Shown one piece after another: positions 29,662 through 35,891 of a DNA stretch of 36,626 bases. This stretch comes from a virus. The first letter of the stretch is position 1, and every line of letters starts with the position of its first letter. Where the stretch lies: the IMG/VR virus record IMGVR_UViG_3300035698_005646, positions 1 to 36,626 of that record; one strand, written 5' to 3'. Under the pieces are notes generated by a model. The model worked only from the letters and a program-made list of their open reading frames with translations, was not told the DNA's origin and made no database searches. A program made the translations under genes and the position numbers.

Positions 29662-30184
29662 CAGTCAGTCCTTTCATCATGGCGATACGCTCTTCCTGAG
29701 ACATGCCGCCCATATACATGTTGAACTCTTTGATGCTAGTGCCTTGATCCTTGCGGGAGGCACTAGGCCCATTCTCGCCCACGAGCTTGCCGTAGGTTTC
29801 CATGAATTTACGGTAGGCTTCCACGAACTTGGTGAGCTGGTCGAGGTCTTTCACCTTCACCGTGGGAGTGAACTTGCCCCCTTTGCCCTCGGTGAATGCG
29901 CTGTCGATGAGGGACTCCATCTGGAGTAAGACCCTGAGCATCTTGCGACCTACGGGGGTATCCACCCGAACCATAGTGCCCTCCTCCTTCAATTGGGCTA
30001 TTCCCCCCTCGTGGTCCTGCACCCGCTCCTCCCACTTGAAGTTCTTGGCCCAACGCGCCACGGAATCCGGTGATGCCCCCACACGCCGTGCCACCTCCCG
30101 ATATGTGCGGCCAAAGCCAAGGTCGCGGTATTCCTCAAAGGCTTCCAGATGTCGTTGGCGTTCAATTTGTGGTTGATGGCTCAT
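29570..30184 (-). CDS. Terminase small subunit
   Basis: A 204-residue protein with an N-terminal helix-turn-helix (YREVARRVGASPDSVARWAK, ~28-47), a central helical oligomerisation part (LLQMESLIDSAF, VEAYRKFMETYGKLVGE) and a Gly/Glu/Asp-rich acidic tail. This is the usual layout of DNA-recognising small terminase subunits, and it is directly followed by the large subunit. Its start overlaps the polymerase stop as ATGA, so packaging and replication genes are coupled. Recognition of the packaging site is the expected role. Confidence 0.82.
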   Translation of the reverse strand: MSHQPQIERQRHLEAFEEYRDLGFGRTYREVARRVGASPDSVARWAKNFKWEERVQDHEGGIAQLKEEGTMVRVDTPVGRKMLRVLLQMESLIDSAFTEGKGGKFTPTVKVKDLDQLTKFVEAYRKFMETYGKLVGENGPSASRKDQGTSIKEFNMYMGGMSQEERIAMMKGLTGGNDPGGDRPVAGGSEEADFTEVPERGDAD

Positions 30185-30933
30185 GCTGCCCCCTCATATG
30201 CGTGTAAATCCTTCCAGTTCTTCCCCACCTCGCAGTCCACCTTCACCGGCACCGTAAGCTCCACTGCGGTCTCCATAATCCCCCGGAACTGGGGCGCGAT
30301 CACCGGCAACCATTCATCCTCCACCTCGAAGATCAGCTCATCGTGAATTTGAAGCAATGGGCGGCACACAACGCCAAAATCGTTCTGCCATTGGTTTACG
30401 ACTGGGGTGAGCCGCACCATCGCCTCTTTCAGTATCCCACCCGCGCCACTCTGGATGGGCGCATTCACTGCCTGTCTGATCCCGGCCTCACGGATATAGG
30501 AGAGCGCTGAGTTCAACTCCGGAACCCAACGTGGTCGCCCAAACATATCCCTTACCATGCCGGTGCGCCGCGCTTCCGCCTTGATCTCCTCCACCCAGTC
30601 AAAGAACCCTGGATAGTTCTGCCGCCAGCTATCGAGGAATGCTTGGCAGTCCCGTTCGGTGAACTCCGTGAGGCCCTCATGCTGGAATGCTGCCACCAGC
30701 CCCTTGGCGCTTATCAGGTAGATGGTGCCAAAGTTCGTGGTCTTGGCTGGCCGCCTATGCGCCTTGTCATCTATCTCCCCCTCGGGCAACCCAAACATCG
30801 CCATCGCCGTCTCCATATGAATATCGCCATCGTTATGGTAGATGTCAAGCATACGCGGGTCCTGCGACTCGTGGGCGGCTACACGCAGCTCGATCTGGCT
30901 ATAATCAAGGGCGAGGAAGGAGCACTCAATCAC
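30181..30933 (-). CDS. Family A DNA polymerase, C-terminal part (palm/fingers catalytic half)
   Basis: A 250-residue protein holding the catalytic core. Motif A is LALDYSQIELR (Asp10), motif B is RRPAKTTNFGTIY (Arg60, Lys64, Phe68), and motif C is LQIHDEL (His197, Asp198, Glu199). All catalytic residues are kept. It begins with a GTG overlapping the previous stop as GTGA, with GGGGAG 6 bases before it. It lacks the thumb and exonuclease, which are encoded at 31160-32377. The two products together cover a normal polymerase I Klenow-type sequence, so a two-chain active enzyme is expected. No trace of an intein or intron was seen. Confidence 0.93.
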   Translation of the reverse strand: MIECSFLALDYSQIELRVAAHESQDPRMLDIYHNDGDIHMETAMAMFGLPEGEIDDKAHRRPAKTTNFGTIYLISAKGLVAAFQHEGLTEFTERDCQAFLDSWRQNYPGFFDWVEEIKAEARRTGMVRDMFGRPRWVPELNSALSYIREAGIRQAVNAPIQSGAGGILKEAMVRLTPVVNQWQNDFGVVCRPLLQIHDELIFEVEDEWLPVIAPQFRGIMETAVELTVPVKVDCEVGKNWKDLHAYEGAA

Positions 30934-31163
30934 GATGGTCTCCCCGGATTCAGTGGTGGTGTTGGCGTCGCTTGGGCAAAGTGCCGTTGCAGCTCAGGAG
31001 AGAACTGATCATATCCTACTTGAGGCGCCGCAATCCTCAAGGTCTGGAGCAGTTCCACCACCTCGGCCAGCGTGATATCATCCTCTGGTATAAACACGTA
31101 CATCTTGGGCTGATTGATGGCGAGCCTATCGCCTTGCGGTAACATGATGCGCTTGCCTGTCAT
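30930..31163 (-). CDS. Unknown 77-residue protein between the two polymerase halves
   Basis: A small protein with MYVFIPEDDITLAEVVELLQ (21-40; a strand then an acidic helix) and a Pro-rich C-terminus (ATPTPPLNPGRPS). It starts as ATGA over the stop of the exonuclease half, with AGGAG upstream, and ends as GTGA over the start of the catalytic half. It has no HNH, GIY-YIG or LAGLIDADG motif and does not resemble polymerase sequence. Coupling suggests equal production with the two polymerase chains, so it could be a bridging or processivity partner; that is inference only. Confidence 0.75.
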   Translation of the reverse strand: MTGKRIMLPQGDRLAINQPKMYVFIPEDDITLAEVVELLQTLRIAAPQVGYDQFSPELQRHFAQATPTPPLNPGRPS

Positions 31164-32377
31164 CCCTCACTCCTCTCGCTTACAAATGCCTGTCGTATCC
31201 GTCTCCCCAACTCAGTCCGCACCGGAATGTTCTGCTCGTTTGGATTGCTGCTGGCCAGCCTCCCGGTCTCGGTGCGTGTCGTGGAGAGCGTCGTGTGTAT
31301 ACGTCCATCACTGCCGATCTTCTTCATGAGGCCGCGCACATAGGTGGACTGGAGCTTCGTGTACGCCCGGTAGTCCTGTATCCGGCCCACAATGGGATGG
31401 GTGCGGTACTGATCGAGCACGGAGGCATCGGTGGAGGTCTCCATGTCTGTGTATATCCCTTTGTCCTGAAGCAGCGCCACCACCTGCTGGCTGCTCCGCG
31501 GGTTCACATACTGCCCGGCGAGGTAATTGATATCCGCTTGGGTGTTTTTGGTCAGCTCGTCCAAGTCCTGCCCCAACTCCTCCAGCACCGCAAGGTCCAC
31601 CAGCACCCCATTATCCTCCATCGCCATGATCATGGGGAGCACCCCCATATCGCGCTCCAGCGTCTCCTGTAGGCCCAACTCGGCAATTCGGGTGTGCAGA
31701 TAGGGGTAGATGGCAAACGTGGCATCAGCATCGAGGCAGGCGTACTCCTCGGCCACTACCGGGTCCACCTCATCAAGGTATGCGCGGTCCAGCCTGCCGA
31801 GGGTTGCATCGGCTCCCCCGTCCATGCCATCCGCCACCCACTTCTTCCATGCCGCATAGAGATCAGCGAAGGGGTCGCCTATGTGCCTGAGTAGCAACTT
31901 CTCCACCTTGCCTGTAATGTTCTTGGGGAAGGAGAACTTGACCTCGCCGGCCGCATCGATGAGCATGATGGGGTCTGGGTCGGGCCAGTCGTTCGCCACC
32001 ACCTTCAGCAGAAAAGCGTAGGCTTTAGCCTGTGTGGCATCGTGGGTCACCTCAGCGAACGTGCGCATCTCGATACCGGCGATGCGGTAGGCCAACACCT
32101 TCAGGCTGAGGGCGGGCTCCCCCAAGAGGTAAGCCATCTGCATAGTGCATTCGGAATGGGCTGGGTGGATACCACATTGCCCGAGCACCCGGAGGTCGAA
32201 CTTGGCATTGTGGAGAATGGTGAGGGTGTCCGGGGCTTCCAGTAGCCCGCATACGGCAAGCGTATCATCTTGGTTGTCGCAGTACCATATCGCCCCACGC
32301 GGATGATCCTCGTCGGCTGTCTGGATGCTCCATGGCTCCCCCCTCACGGTCTCGGTATCGACAGCAATCACCCGCAT
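31160..32377 (-). CDS. Family A DNA polymerase, N-terminal part (3'-5' exonuclease and thumb)
   Basis: A 405-residue protein. The proofreading exonuclease has Exo I VDTET (Asp7, Glu9), Exo II HNAKFDL (Asp61) and Exo III YACLDAD (Tyr212, Asp216). The thumb/early palm region follows (NPRSSQQVVALL ~292-303; YTKLQSTYVRG; TTRTETGRLASSNPNEQNIP ~366-385). It stops at GRRIRQAFVSERSEG, immediately before the motif A strand of an intact enzyme. AGGAG lies 6 bases before the ATG. It is the upstream half of a polymerase continued at 30181-30933. Confidence 0.93.
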   Translation of the reverse strand: MRVIAVDTETVRGEPWSIQTADEDHPRGAIWYCDNQDDTLAVCGLLEAPDTLTILHNAKFDLRVLGQCGIHPAHSECTMQMAYLLGEPALSLKVLAYRIAGIEMRTFAEVTHDATQAKAYAFLLKVVANDWPDPDPIMLIDAAGEVKFSFPKNITGKVEKLLLRHIGDPFADLYAAWKKWVADGMDGGADATLGRLDRAYLDEVDPVVAEEYACLDADATFAIYPYLHTRIAELGLQETLERDMGVLPMIMAMEDNGVLVDLAVLEELGQDLDELTKNTQADINYLAGQYVNPRSSQQVVALLQDKGIYTDMETSTDASVLDQYRTHPIVGRIQDYRAYTKLQSTYVRGLMKKIGSDGRIHTTLSTTRTETGRLASSNPNEQNIPVRTELGRRIRQAFVSERSEG

Positions 32378-32613
32378 CGCGCACTCCTCTTGATCTCCCT
32401 TACGGCCATGCGGAACGGCCTACCCATATTGACCTGCACTACTACACGACCCACGAAACCCCCAATGCCGAGCTCATGGCAAGCACACCACGCCTCAATC
32501 CCCGGCATAGCTTGCCGTAGCCACTCCTCACGTATACGGCCATCCACGAGTGCTTGCTGTATGAGTTCCTCCGTTGATCCGATGAAATACTGATAGCCGG
32601 CGTAATCCATCAT
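32368..32613 (-). CDS. Small hypothetical protein between UDG and polymerase
   Basis: An 81-residue protein, MMDYAGYQYFIGSTEELIQQ onwards, with a helical centre (EEWLRQAMPGIEAWCACHEL) and a strand-like, basic C-terminus (GRVVVQVNMGRPFRMAVREI). The start at 32613 overlaps the UDG stop, with GGAGG 8 bases upstream; the stop overlaps the polymerase start by 10 bases. I do not recognise it. Its place suggests a role in replication or repair. Confidence 0.65.
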   Translation of the reverse strand: MMDYAGYQYFIGSTEELIQQALVDGRIREEWLRQAMPGIEAWCACHELGIGGFVGRVVVQVNMGRPFRMAVREIKRSARCG

Positions 32614-33188
32614 CGTCTCTCCCTCCACATCACACTCTCATCCCCCCTCACCATCTGCCCGAAGTGCTCGAAGTCGTCCATCACGTGCAGCATCATTGCG
32701 GTGTTATGCAAGGCGTAAGCTGGATGGTAGAGTGGCATCACCAGGTAATCCAACCACTCATAGCCGAACCCATGCACCTTCTCCATGCGCACATCCGGCC
32801 CCAGCACCCACCGGGTGGCAATGCTCCCGATCAGCCCCAGATACCGCGGCTGCACCGCCGCCAGCTCCGCCCACAGCAATCCGCTACACGCAGCTATCTC
32901 GGCCACCGTGGGATCCCGGTCCTTCTCATTGGTGCGGCATTTCACCACATTGGTCACATACACGTTCTCCCGATACACTCGGGCAGACCGCTTGAGGTAA
33001 TTGCGATCGAGCTCCACCCCGCTTTTGCCACAGAACGGCTTCCCCTTCTTGTCCTCGGTCTCACCAGGGGCTTCCCCTATGAACATAATGGAGCAGGGGA
33101 CGGGGCCATTCCCCTCCACCCGGTTCAGGCGGGTCATTGGGCATCCGAGGCGCTGGTGGTCGGGGCATCCTCTGAGCTTACGGTTCAT
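32610..33188 (-). CDS. Uracil-DNA glycosylase, family 4/5-like (Fe-S type)
   Basis: A 192-residue UDG-superfamily protein. Motif 1 is IGEAPGETED (38-47) with GKPFCGKSG after it, and motif 2 is LYHPAY (153-158). Cysteines 8, 16, 84 and 101 can form the [4Fe-4S] site seen in family 4 enzymes, though the first pair is spaced wider than the usual C-X2-C. It removes uracil from DNA, or acts as a related domain in replication; some phage polymerases (SPO1 type) carry such a domain fused. Here it is separate, two genes before the polymerase. Start overlaps the upstream stop as ATGA. Confidence 0.88.
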   Translation of the reverse strand: MNRKLRGCPDHQRLGCPMTRLNRVEGNGPVPCSIMFIGEAPGETEDKKGKPFCGKSGVELDRNYLKRSARVYRENVYVTNVVKCRTNEKDRDPTVAEIAACSGLLWAELAAVQPRYLGLIGSIATRWVLGPDVRMEKVHGFGYEWLDYLVMPLYHPAYALHNTAMMLHVMDDFEHFGQMVRGDESVMWRERR

Positions 33189-33349
33189 GGCTTATCCTCC
33201 ACGATCTGGAAGCGCACCGGCAGGTCGCGGTATGCCACCTCGACGCGATGAGTGAACTTGTTCCAGTAACTCTCCCCCGCCTTGGGGTAGTCGAAGCGCA
33301 ACACCTTGGCGATGGGTTCCGGGTCCTTGTATTGGCTATCGTGTGCCAT
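33185..33349 (-). CDS. 54-residue hypothetical protein
   Basis: A very short gene: ATG at 33349 with a perfect AAAGGAGG 7 bases upstream and a TGA overlapping the UDG start as ATGA. The protein starts MAHDSQYKDPEPIAKVLRFD and ends VRFQIVEDKP; it is strand-rich with aromatic residues (ESYWNKFTHRVEVAYRDLP). Such a protein could bind a nucleic acid or a partner, but no family is recognised. Coupling to UDG on one side and the coiled-coil gene on the other supports real expression. Confidence 0.8.
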   Translation of the reverse strand: MAHDSQYKDPEPIAKVLRFDYPKAGESYWNKFTHRVEVAYRDLPVRFQIVEDKP

Positions 33350-33944
33350 CGGTTGCCTCCTTTACACGAGCTATCTTTACCTTGGCAACTGCCGTCCGCA
33401 GTTCGGTTAGTTCTTTGAATTGATCGGTGGGATCAGGATTATCTCCAAGCTCCATACAGACAGTAGCGGCTTTCCCGAACACTTCCCGCAACCACTCATT
33501 CTCCTCCTGCATCGCCTGATACTTATCTTCCATATTCCCTGGCCAGCGGTCGGAGTAGTCCTTGAGCACGGCAATCTCCGTCTGGGCATTCATAAGCGCC
33601 TCTTCGGTTGCCATGAGTGCAGAGAATAATTCTGGGTATGATGCAGTGGTTGCTTTGCGCAGCCGGGCGATCTCCTCTTGCGCCACCCCAAGCCCGAAGC
33701 CAGCCAAACCACGTAATACCTGTAACCGGGCGATCTCAGTATCCTTCTCGGTGATTGTTTCATGGAGAGCCGCGTTCCTCTTTAACGCCGGCGCGGCATG
33801 GCGGGCGATGATCTCCGCGTACACGATAACTTCTTGCTCGCTTTCGGGATGTTCTTTTGCACCTGGGTAGATAAAGTAAACTATCTCCCTTGCCGCAGCT
33901 TCCATCCACTGTTCCACTTTCGGTTCAACCTTCGGTGTGGTCAC
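33336..33944 (-). CDS. Helical/coiled-coil hypothetical protein
   Basis: A 202-residue protein, mostly helix: AALHETITEKDTEIARLQVL (~58-77), then MATEEALMNAQTEIAVLKDY and DKYQAMQEENEWLREVFGKA. The N-terminus holds EAAAREIVYFIYPGAKEHPE, a pattern of small phage accessory proteins that contain the sequence A-[RK]-E-I. The start is a GTG with AAAGGAG 7 bases upstream. It overlaps the neighbour downstream by 14 bases. No function is assigned. Confidence 0.7.
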   Translation of the reverse strand: MTTPKVEPKVEQWMEAAAREIVYFIYPGAKEHPESEQEVIVYAEIIARHAAPALKRNAALHETITEKDTEIARLQVLRGLAGFGLGVAQEEIARLRKATTASYPELFSALMATEEALMNAQTEIAVLKDYSDRWPGNMEDKYQAMQEENEWLREVFGKAATVCMELGDNPDPTDQFKELTELRTAVAKVKIARVKEATDGTR

Positions 33945-34191
33945 AGTCAGTCTCCTTTACGCGGGCGAGAAGGTCGGTGAGTACTTTATGCGTTTCCTTG
34001 TTATATGTACCGTCACGGAAGTACTCAAGGTGCTCCACAATTTCCTCCCACATCAGGGCGAAGTTGTGATCGGCGATGAAGCGAGGCATGCTGCCATAAG
34101 ACAGCGGTATCTCTGAACCATCTTCCGAAACTATACCCGGCCATTGAGCGCTATCGCTTTCTTCCCACTTCTGCTCCATCGGCTCTGTCAT
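33925..34191 (-). CDS. PMEQKW-family small protein, copy A
   Basis: An 88-residue acidic protein and the last of three tandem paralogues. The shared start is M-T-E-PMEQKW (1-9), the middle motif IADHNFALMWEEI (~39-51), and the end LLARVKETD resembles LLARIEEIG of copy C. AAGGAGG lies before the ATG at 34191. No catalytic or membrane motif is seen. The family is not recognised; the conserved EQKW and HNFAL segments may form a binding surface. Confidence 0.75.
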   Translation of the reverse strand: MTEPMEQKWEESDSAQWPGIVSEDGSEIPLSYGSMPRFIADHNFALMWEEIVEHLEYFRDGTYNKETHKVLTDLLARVKETDCDHTEG

Positions 34192-34192
34192 A

Positions 34193-34299
34193 TCATCCCT
34201 CCTTGTATCCCTCGACATCCCGTCGAATCAGCTTGCGGGCGCTGATTTCTATTGCCCACGCTTTCGCGCCCCCACCTGTTCCCGCGTGATCTTACTCAT
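34193..34299 (-). pseudogene. Possible broken 35-residue gene (one-base frame disruption)
   Basis: The 100-base gap between copies A and B contains an ATG (34299) overlapping the stop of copy B, giving MSKITREQVGARKRGQ before a TAG. If one base were added to the G5 run (minus strand, 34269-34273), the frame would read on through AKAWAIEISARKLIRRDVEG to a TGA that ends just before the copy A start, exactly 35 residues. This may be a decayed gene, a sequencing error in the G-run, or a slippage site. Low confidence. Confidence 0.35.
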
Positions 34300-34654
34300 C
34301 GGTGTCCTCCTCATCTGGGAATCGCTTGTCGAACTCCCGTTGTATACTCTCATGTGTTGAGAAGTCTGGCCCACCCTGCAACCGCTCATTCTCCGCAGTG
34401 AGTGCAACGATCTCGGCTTGCAAACTGGCGATCTGATCCTTGTGGGCCGCAATTACCTTCCCCTGCACACCGATCTTGATGTCCTTCCCGGCTATCTCCA
34501 GCGCGGCGTGGCGGGCGAAGTTGTGGTCGGCACAGATGCGGTCAAGAATTTCCTCTGGTGCATATGGGATCGTTAATAAAAGCATAATGCCCGTAGTTCC
34601 GCACCAAATTTCTTGCCCCATCCTGAACCACTTTTGTTCCATTGGCTCATTCAT
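34292..34654 (-). CDS. PMEQKW-family small protein, copy B
   Basis: A 120-residue protein. It shares the MNEPMEQKW start and the ICADHNFARHAALE segment with its neighbours, then has its own coiled-coil extension (IAAHKDQIASLQAEIVALTA) and an acidic end (DEEDTDE). Overlap with copy C is 8 bases. The extension sets it apart from copies A and C, so the paralogues have diverged. Function unknown. Confidence 0.75.
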   Translation of the reverse strand: MNEPMEQKWFRMGQEIWCGTTGIMLLLTIPYAPEEILDRICADHNFARHAALEIAGKDIKIGVQGKVIAAHKDQIASLQAEIVALTAENERLQGGPDFSTHESIQREFDKRFPDEEDTDE

Positions 34655-34910
34655 GGCCTATCTCCTCTATCCGTGCGAGGAGGCGTCGAGTATGGTTTGA
34701 ATAATCGGGAGTTACATTCTGTTGTAAGCGCTCCAACCGCTTTACTGCGTCCATGATCTCATCCTTCAACAGTGCGAAGTTGAGGTCATTGACAATATCT
34801 TGTTTTGCCCACTTGACATATTCATAAGACAGCGTACATACTGGGGTGTTGCCCATATATAACGACTGTCCCTTAAAGTGCCACTTCTGTTCCATCGGCT
34901 TGTCAGTCAT
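34647..34910 (-). CDS. PMEQKW-family small protein, copy C
   Basis: An 87-residue protein starting MTDKPMEQKWHFKGQS (start 34910, inside the end of the previous gene). The middle motif is VNDLNFALLKDEI and the end is RRLLARIEEIGHE, close to copy A. The N-terminal and middle motifs are thus held in all three tandem genes while the linkers vary. Function unknown. Confidence 0.75.
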   Translation of the reverse strand: MTDKPMEQKWHFKGQSLYMGNTPVCTLSYEYVKWAKQDIVNDLNFALLKDEIMDAVKRLERLQQNVTPDYSNHTRRLLARIEEIGHE

Positions 34911-35124
34911 AATCGGCCTCAATTCCGAGTAGTTTCTTGAATTGTGCATTCTCTTGCTTGAGTTTGACGACGTTCAACCTCCATTCAGTAGGCACCACCT
35001 TGGGCAGCAGATACGCATCTGGCCCCTTCTGAAGCTCAGTTCGATACGAGTCAATAAGGGATTCATTCCACTGGATCGCAAGCCAGAGCGCATTTTGGAG
35101 CACCTTGTTCCTGATGGGACGCAT
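34903..35124 (-). CDS. Small helical hypothetical protein
   Basis: A 73-residue protein, MRPIRNKVLQNALWLAIQWN onwards, basic at the start and with an amphipathic helix near the end (RLNVVKLKQENAQFKKLLGI). AAAGGAGG precedes the start (ATG 35124; GTG 35127 is also possible). It begins 62 bases inside the previous gene and its stop overlaps copy C by 8 bases. It may bind nucleic acid by its basic helix but no family is recognised. Confidence 0.65.
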   Translation of the reverse strand: MRPIRNKVLQNALWLAIQWNESLIDSYRTELQKGPDAYLLPKVVPTEWRLNVVKLKQENAQFKKLLGIEADYD

Positions 35125-35794
35125 CACCCCTCCTTTCCAGTGTCACGAGTTCAACATACTCGTTGCGCTCCCACGCGCCAGGATAATCCCTCTTGTATTG
35201 GAATATAGCGTCGAGGACATGTGCATAGTTGGGGGCATTGGACACCCACTCCTCCGCAGTCACATCCTGCACTTGGCACACCCACACATCAGTCACAATG
35301 GCGGTGCAGACAGGGACTTCCCGTATATCCTCGATAAAGTCTCCCCACGGCTGTTGGCCGCCTGTATCGTATGTCTCAGGTGTGAATACTTCCACCGTCG
35401 CGTGCTTGGAATAGGGAAGGTCAATAATACCACCGGGAACAAAGTGAACGTGGTCATCTTCCCAATGTGAGCCGAGCAGTACTCCCTCCGGCGGCTGATC
35501 CATCTTCGCAACGACCTTGACCAGGCCGTCCATGATCTCAGCGGCTTGCTCTGCGGTGACTGTGATCTGTTTGGTCATGGGGGTGGCCTCGTAAATTGCT
35601 ACCTGAAACTCTTTGTCCACAAAGCCCACTTGCATCGCGGTTCGTGGGTATGCCTGTAGATGCATATAGTCGGACTCATATAATACGCATTCGACACCCC
35701 ATCCTTTAATTATTTTGTAGATTTTTCGTATCTTCTCCTTGTCCACTTCCTTTTCAGGCCAGAGTTTTAACTTAAAGGTACGCTCTATTCGCAT
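35063..35794 (-). CDS. Hypothetical protein, possibly two fused units
   Basis: A 243-residue protein with AAAAGGAGG before the ATG. Residues 1-70 are basic, alpha/beta (RIERTFKLKLWPEKEVDKEK, VECVLYESDYMHLQAY). After ATPMTKQITVT (~70-80) comes a distinct part: TAEQAAEIMDGLVKVVAKMD, VFTPETYDTGGQQPWGDFIE and AIFQYKRDYPGAW. A Met at 35578 with GAGG upstream could start this second part separately. The last ~20 residues overlap the next gene. No family is recognised. Confidence 0.65.
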   Translation of the reverse strand: MRIERTFKLKLWPEKEVDKEKIRKIYKIIKGWGVECVLYESDYMHLQAYPRTAMQVGFVDKEFQVAIYEATPMTKQITVTAEQAAEIMDGLVKVVAKMDQPPEGVLLGSHWEDDHVHFVPGGIIDLPYSKHATVEVFTPETYDTGGQQPWGDFIEDIREVPVCTAIVTDVWVCQVQDVTAEEWVSNAPNYAHVLDAIFQYKRDYPGAWERNEYVELVTLERRGDASHQEQGAPKCALACDPVE

Positions 35795-35891
35795 TTTACT
35801 CCTCCTTTTAAAAGCGCGGATGGCCCCGGTAACTCCACTACCTGTTGACTCACCGTGTTTGTTGAGTGAAAGGCCACCCACGCATGTCTGG
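35795..35891 (-). other. Intergenic gap with a short repeat
   Basis: This 97-base gap holds the AAAAGGAGG site of the downstream gene and a 6-base direct repeat (TGTTGA on the plus strand at 35843-35848 and 35860-35865, 17 bases apart), partly overlapped by a 5-base inverted repeat (ACTCA/TGAGT). I see no clear -35/-10 pair. It could hold a protein-binding site, but the repeats are short enough to occur by chance. Confidence 0.3.

Noticed and set aside
30930-31163. Homing endonuclease, intron or intein as the cause of the polymerase split
   Set aside because: The intervening protein has no HNH, GIY-YIG or LAGLIDADG motif, there are no intein splice residues at the junctions, and each part has its own ribosome site with overlapping start and stop codons.
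30181-32377. Simple sequencing frameshift as explanation for the split polymerase
   Set aside because: No single indel can join the halves, since over 230 bases of a different, stop-free gene lie between them.
35795-35891. Promoter or operator in the gap before the 243-residue early protein
   Set aside because: Only short repeats (6 and 5 bases) are present and no -35/-10 pair with proper spacing could be found.
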